Assembly (NCBI GenBank): GCA_049975325.1
Contig: JBNGDW010000070.1
Span: forward strand, 1 to 8,147
DNA: 8,147 nucleotides
Reading direction: 5' to 3'
Origin: JBNGDW01 sp049975325
GTDB taxonomy: Bacteria; Cloacimonadota; Cloacimonadia; JGIOTU-2; JBNGDW01
Part shown: piece by piece, positions 4,225 to 8,147 of the stretch
How positions within the stretch are numbered: position 1 is the first letter of the stretch
Layout of the letters: every line of letters begins with the position of its first letter
Notes under the pieces: model-generated
Seen by the model: only the letters and a program-made list of their open reading frames with translations
Told to the model about the DNA's origin: nothing
Databases searched by the model: none
Made by a program: the position numbers and the translations under genes

Positions 4225-6879
4225 ATGGAAAAAACTTATAATCCGCAAGCAATTGAACCAAAGTGGTATAAATTTTGGCTGGAGAAAGGTCTTTTTAATG
4301 CAGAAGTAAATCCCTCCAAAATCCCATATACCATAGTTATGCCCCCCCCTAATTTGACAGGCATACTGCATATGGGGCATGTATTGAATAATACCTTGCA
4401 GGATATTATAATCCGCTATAAACGAATGAGAGGTTTCGAGGTGCTTTGGTTACCAGGAACTGACCATGCAGGTATAGCCACTCAGAATGTTGTTGAGCGC
4501 GAGTTGGCAAAGCAAGATAAAACACGCTATGATGTTGGAAGAGAAGAACTAGTCAAGTCTATCTGGCAATGGATAGAAGAAAAAGGTGGAAGGATTACTG
4601 AACAGTTAAAAAGGCTGGGGGCAAGCTGTGACTGGCGTAGGCAACGCTTCACAATGGATGAGGGACTCTCAAACGCTGTCATAGAAGTCTTTATCCAGCT
4701 TTATAAAAAAGGTCTAATCTACAGAGGAAATTACATTATTAATTGGTGTCCACGCTGCGAAACTGCATTGTCTGATGATGAAGTAGATTATGAGGAAGAA
4801 GATGGACATCTATGGTATATAAAATATCTTCTCCAAGATAGCAAAGATGAATACATAGTAGTAGCTACTACCAGGCCAGAGACTATGCTTGGAGATACCG
4901 CAGTTGCGGTTAATCCCGAGGATCCTCGTTATAAGCACCTCATTGGCAAAACAGTAATAGTACCACTTGTTGAGAGGCCTGTGCCAATTATTGCCGATAG
5001 CTATGTTGATAGAGAATTTGGTACAGGATGTGTTAAGGTTACTCCCGCGCATGACCGCAACGATTTTGAAATTGGTGCAAGGCACAACTTACCTCAAATA
5101 TTAATCATGGATGAAAAAGCAACTATGAATGAAAATGCTGGTGCTGAATATGAAGGCATGAATAGATTTGAGGCAAGAGAAAAGATAGTTGAAGATTTAA
5201 AAGAAAATAATCTTTTAGAAAAAATAGAAAAATATATACATAGTGTTGGACATTGCTCTCGCTGTCATACTGTAGTGGAACCCTACCTTTCCCTACAATG
5301 GTTTTTGAAAATGCAACCATTAGCAGCCCCGGCAATCGAGGTTGTAAAAAAGAAAAAGATAATATTCCATCCCCAAAGGTGGGAAAAGGTATATTACAAC
5401 TGGATGGAGAATATCCATGACTGGTGTATCTCGCGCCAGATATGGTGGGGACACCGCATCCCAGTTTATTATTGTGACTCCTGTGGTGAAATGGTTGTGG
5501 CAAGAAAAAAACCTGAAAAATGTCCCAAGTGCTCCGGGACTTCATTTCATCAAGACCCTGATGTGCTTGATACCTGGTTTTCATCATGGCTATGGCCCTT
5601 TTCAACATTGGGTTGGCCAGAGGAAACAAGAGAACTTGGGTATTTCTACCCAACCGATCTGTTAGTTACAGCTCCAGAAATAATTTTTCTCTGGGTGGCT
5701 CGTATGATTATGTCTGGCTTGGAATTCATGCACGAAATCCCATTCAAAAATGTATATCTCCACGGTGTAGTACTTGATGAGCGCTCACGCAAAATGTCCA
5801 AATCACTTGGGAATTCTCCTGACCCTATTGATATTATTGATGAGTTTGGTGCAGATGCTCTTCGTTTTAGTATGATATATAATACCCCCAAAGGGGGTGA
5901 TGTCGTATATAGCAATGCGCTTGTTGAAACTGGTAGAAATTTTGCTAACAAAATATGGAATGCGGCTCGCTTCGCAATTACAAATGCCGAAAAAATTAAT
6001 GGTATGCCAGAGTCCCCAGAAGAATTGGAGATCACGCTCGCAGATAGATGGATTTTGCATGAACTGCAGACTGCAATCTCAGCAGTAATTCCGGCCTATG
6101 AAGACTATCGCTTCAATGATATTGCCCATATTCTGTATGACTTTTTCTGGAATGAGTACTGCGCCTGGTATCTCGAACTTATAAAGGATAGATTTTATAA
6201 TTCCAGGGATATTGCTTCCCCGCGTACAGCAAAATTTATTATGCTACGAGTCATGGATTATTCTCTGCGAATGCTTCATCCAATTATGCCATTTATTACT
6301 GAAGATCTTTGGCAACGCATAAAAAAGTTCTGTCCCGAGCTATCACATAATTCCATTATGTCTACTGAATTTCCAGTTACAGACCGGGAGCAGCTCTTTC
6401 CACAAGCAGCGCAGAATATGAAGTTGATAATAGATATTATTTCTGCGGTTAGAAGCATACGCAAGGATATGAATGTGCCACCTAAAAACAAGGTAGACCT
6501 GATGCTTAATGTGCCAGAACCACAAGATCAAAAAATCTTAAATGAACATGCACATTATATAGAACTCATGGCAAATTGTGCAAATATTAAAATTGCTCAC
6601 AGAATTACCCGCCCTGCCCAATCTGCCTCGGCAGTGGTTAACAATATAGAAATTTTTGTCCCTCTGGCGGGACTGATCGATATTAAAAAAGAACGAAAAA
6701 GGCTTGAAAAACAATTACATCAGGCAGAACAAAATCTGACAGCAGCAAACCAAAAGTTACAAAACGGGAAGTTTTTGAAAAATGCCCCAAATTCAGTTGT
6801 GGAAAAAGAGAAGTTAAAGAAGGCTGAACTTGAAAAAAGGGTGCAAAAACTTAGAGAGAACTTATCTTTTCTTGCCTAA
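4225..6879 (+). CDS. valS: Valyl-tRNA synthetase (ValRS)
   Basis: Class Ia aminoacyl-tRNA synthetase that charges tRNA-Val and edits mis-activated threonine; 884 residues, normal for bacterial ValRS. The catalytic Rossmann fold has PPPNLTG followed by the HIGH-type motif HMGH (49-52), and DHAGIATQ. The CP1 editing domain shows TTRPETMLGDT (215-225). Cysteine pairs C175/C178 with C344/C347, and C417/C420 with C433/C436, can form two zinc sites, as in Thermus ValRS. KMSKS is at 523-527. The anticodon-binding helical domain starts near LADRW (about 604), and a charged C-terminal coiled coil (about 818-884, IDIKKERKRLEKQ onward) is the tRNA-binding arm typical of ValRS. The protein begins MEKTYNPQAIEPKWYKFW, as expected for the family. 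It lies 184 bases after the sigma gene and has its own leader, so it is probably a separate unit. All key residues appear intact. Confidence 0.98.
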   Translation: MEKTYNPQAIEPKWYKFWLEKGLFNAEVNPSKIPYTIVMPPPNLTGILHMGHVLNNTLQDIIIRYKRMRGFEVLWLPGTDHAGIATQNVVERELAKQDKTRYDVGREELVKSIWQWIEEKGGRITEQLKRLGASCDWRRQRFTMDEGLSNAVIEVFIQLYKKGLIYRGNYIINWCPRCETALSDDEVDYEEEDGHLWYIKYLLQDSKDEYIVVATTRPETMLGDTAVAVNPEDPRYKHLIGKTVIVPLVERPVPIIADSYVDREFGTGCVKVTPAHDRNDFEIGARHNLPQILIMDEKATMNENAGAEYEGMNRFEAREKIVEDLKENNLLEKIEKYIHSVGHCSRCHTVVEPYLSLQWFLKMQPLAAPAIEVVKKKKIIFHPQRWEKVYYNWMENIHDWCISRQIWWGHRIPVYYCDSCGEMVVARKKPEKCPKCSGTSFHQDPDVLDTWFSSWLWPFSTLGWPEETRELGYFYPTDLLVTAPEIIFLWVARMIMSGLEFMHEIPFKNVYLHGVVLDERSRKMSKSLGNSPDPIDIIDEFGADALRFSMIYNTPKGGDVVYSNALVETGRNFANKIWNAARFAITNAEKINGMPESPEELEITLADRWILHELQTAISAVIPAYEDYRFNDIAHILYDFFWNEYCAWYLELIKDRFYNSRDIASPRTAKFIMLRVMDYSLRMLHPIMPFITEDLWQRIKKFCPELSHNSIMSTEFPVTDREQLFPQAAQNMKLIIDIISAVRSIRKDMNVPPKNKVDLMLNVPEPQDQKILNEHAHYIELMANCANIKIAHRITRPAQSASAVVNNIEIFVPLAGLIDIKKERKRLEKQLHQAEQNLTAANQKLQNGKFLKNAPNSVVEKEKLKKAELEKRVQKLRENLSFLA

Positions 6880-6887
6880 GGCATTAT

Positions 6888-6916
6888 TTGACAAACTTTA
6901 AGGCGGTGTTATTATA
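6888..6916 (+). promoter_or_regulatory. Sigma-70 type promoter for tRNA-Leu (and probably tig)
   Basis: A perfect TTGACA (6888-6893) begins eight bases after the valS stop. The -10 is ATTATA (6911-6916) with a 17-base spacer, or TATTAT (6910-6915) with 16. The predicted transcript start, about 6922, is roughly nine bases before the mature tRNA 5' end. This is the strongest promoter in the window. Confidence 0.72.
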
Positions 6917-6930
6917 TTTATACATGACAT

Positions 6931-7019
6931 GCGAAAGTGGCGGAAATGGCAGACGCGCTGGACTTAGGATCCAGTCCGCTAAACGGCGGATAGGGGTTCA
7001 ACTCCCCTCTTTCGCACCA
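6931..7019 (+). tRNA. tRNA-Leu (anticodon UAG), CCA encoded
   Basis: A complete class II tRNA of 89 bases. The acceptor stem GCGAAAG (6931-6937) pairs with CTTTCGC (7009-7015). The D stem is GCG/CGC. The anticodon stem CTGGA/TCCAG closes the loop CTTAGGA, with anticodon TAG at 6965-6967 reading CUA and probably other CUN leucine codons. The long variable arm TCCGC/GCGGA (6975-6990) is diagnostic of Leu, Ser or Tyr tRNAs. The T arm AGGGG-TTCAACT-CCCCT is canonical. The discriminator A (7016), required for leucine identity, is followed by encoded CCA. No terminator separates it from tig. Confidence 0.97.
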
Positions 7020-7045
7020 GTTTTCAGTCAAATCAATGGAGTAAT

Positions 7046-8147
7046 ATGGAGACTAAGTTAGAAAAAGTGGGTAATTGTAAACGAAAACTTACCATAAAGG
7101 TGCCTAAAGAAACAGCGCAAAAAGACTATATGTCAGTGCTAAAAAACTTTCAATCGGAGGTCACGCTGCGAGGTTTCCGCAAAGGGAGAGTCCCCTTACC
7201 CATTATAGAAAACCTTTACAAAGATCAGTTAAAGGCAGGCTATTTGGAAGAATACATTCCCAAATATTATCAAAAAGCAGTGCTTGGGCTAAGTGAAGAA
7301 AATGAGCGGCCCATCACGAGAGGTGCTCTTCAGGATTTTAAGTGGGAACCGGGAAAACCACTTACTTTAGCATTCAATTTCGAAGTCAAACCAACTGTAG
7401 AGTTAAAAAACTATCATGGCCTTGAAATTCCTTTTACGTCAAAAAAGGTAACAAAAGAGTTGATTTCAGAAGAGCTCAAAAGGCTGCAAGAGAGCCATGC
7501 TAAAATAGAAGAAAAAGAAAATGGTATCGTAAGGAAAAAAGATATTATTTATTATACTGTTCTTTCCTATGACAACGAACCTGTTAAGAAACAAGAAGAA
7601 CAACCATATCAGGTTGGAAGTAAAATATTCGGAGAAAAATTTGATGAAGATATTATAGGCAAGAGAAAAGGCGATGTTGTTGATAGTACACTTGAAGTGA
7701 AGACTGGTGATAAAGAAGATATTCGAACTTATCCAATTTCTATCAAAATCACAAATGTTAAAAAAGTGATTATGCCAGAATTGAATAACGACTTTGCCAA
7801 GGATGTGGGAGCCTATGAATCGTTGAAGGAACTTAAAGCTGCAATCCAAGAGAATCTTGAGAAAGAAATTGAAGAGCAGAACACACAGGCAAAACGCTCG
7901 TTGATCTTGCAAGAGATAATCAAACAAAATCCATTTGAGATCCCTGAAGATTTTGTTAAAGAATATGTTGATGAGATGATAGCTGCCCGAGCAAATCAGC
8001 AACCTCAAGCCATCTCAGAAGATGAGATTAAAGACCTGAAAGAAAAATATAAGGAATATGTAGAAAATGAACTCAAGAGGATCTATACTCTTGAAAAATT
8101 GCGTGAATTGGAAAAGGACAGCATTTACGCACAATATAAGGACATGG
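7046..8147 (+). CDS. tig: Trigger factor (ribosome-associated chaperone), 3' truncated by the window
   Basis: Ribosome-bound chaperone that receives nascent chains at the exit tunnel. The frame is open for 367 codons to the window edge; E. coli trigger factor has 432 residues. The N-terminal ribosome-binding domain carries the signature GFRKGRVP at residues 43-50, with F44-R45-K46 at the same numbers as in the E. coli L23-docking motif. An FKBP-like prolyl-isomerase domain follows at about 160-242 (RKKDIIYYTV through IKITNVKKV). It is divergent: the block before IIGKRKGD reads IFGEKFDED rather than the usual IPGFEDG. The C-terminal helical chaperone domain starts near MPELNNDFAKDVG. The start ATG has GGAG (7038-7041) four bases upstream. 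The gene begins 26 bases after the tRNA and probably shares its promoter. clpP and clpX, frequent tig neighbours, would lie outside the window if present. Confidence 0.95.
   Translation, partial: METKLEKVGNCKRKLTIKVPKETAQKDYMSVLKNFQSEVTLRGFRKGRVPLPIIENLYKDQLKAGYLEEYIPKYYQKAVLGLSEENERPITRGALQDFKWEPGKPLTLAFNFEVKPTVELKNYHGLEIPFTSKKVTKELISEELKRLQESHAKIEEKENGIVRKKDIIYYTVLSYDNEPVKKQEEQPYQVGSKIFGEKFDEDIIGKRKGDVVDSTLEVKTGDKEDIRTYPISIKITNVKKVIMPELNNDFAKDVGAYESLKELKAAIQENLEKEIEEQNTQAKRSLILQEIIKQNPFEIPEDFVKEYVDEMIAARANQQPQAISEDEIKDLKEKYKEYVENELKRIYTLEKLRELEKDSIYAQYKDM

Noticed and set aside
5123..5653. A 176-codon open frame on the - strand
   Set aside because: It is antisense to the strongly supported valS coding region and shows no recognisable domain.
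7466..8008. A 180-codon open frame on the - strand
   Set aside because: It lies wholly antisense to tig, whose + strand frame is continuous and carries clear trigger factor motifs. The antisense product is low-complexity, rich in Phe, Ile and Leu, and shows no family signature.
1..8147. CRISPR array, toxin-antitoxin, defence or phage cassette
   Set aside because: No regularly spaced repeats and no gene of those families are present. All real coding regions are recognisable housekeeping genes.

Overview
The window is a run of housekeeping genes, all on the + strand, from an AT-rich bacterium. Several features suggest a diderm (Gram-negative-type) lineage. HtrA carries an export signal and two PDZ domains, as periplasmic DegP-like proteases do. 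The sigma factor is a short form of about 290 residues that starts at region 1.2 and lacks region 1.1, as in Bacteroidetes and related FCB or candidate phyla. A near-consensus TTGACA promoter precedes the tRNA. Lineages such as Cloacimonadota or WOR-3 would fit, but this is inference and the sequence alone does not settle it.

Layout. Bases 1-278 are the 3' end of a NIF3/YbgI-type metal-binding protein gene. It is followed almost without a gap by a ROK-family sugar kinase (283-1173). A gene-free stretch (1174-1326) holds a probable intrinsic terminator and an A-tract-rich promoter region. Next come rpmB, encoding ribosomal protein L28 with two CxxC zinc pairs (1327-1518), and htrA (1556-3034). 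A gap of 136 bases carries an imperfect 18-bp palindrome. The sigma factor gene follows (3171-4040). The next gap (4041-4224) carries a perfect copy of the same palindrome and an overlapping hairpin. valS runs from 4225 to 6879. A good sigma-70 type promoter follows it, then tRNA-Leu(UAG) (6931-7019), and 26 bases later the trigger factor gene tig, which runs off the right edge at residue 367.

Functionally this is a translation and protein-quality cluster. L28, ValRS and tRNA-Leu serve translation. Trigger factor receives nascent chains at the ribosome exit. HtrA handles misfolded envelope proteins. The sigma factor directs transcription. The sugar kinase and NIF3-like protein form a separate upstream pair.

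I found no mobile element, CRISPR array, defence locus or clearly undescribed system. The points most worth a second look are the palindrome that brackets the sigma factor gene, the altered promoter-contact residues in sigma region 2.3/2.4, the tRNA-tig arrangement, and a reduced-looking prolyl-isomerase domain in trigger factor.
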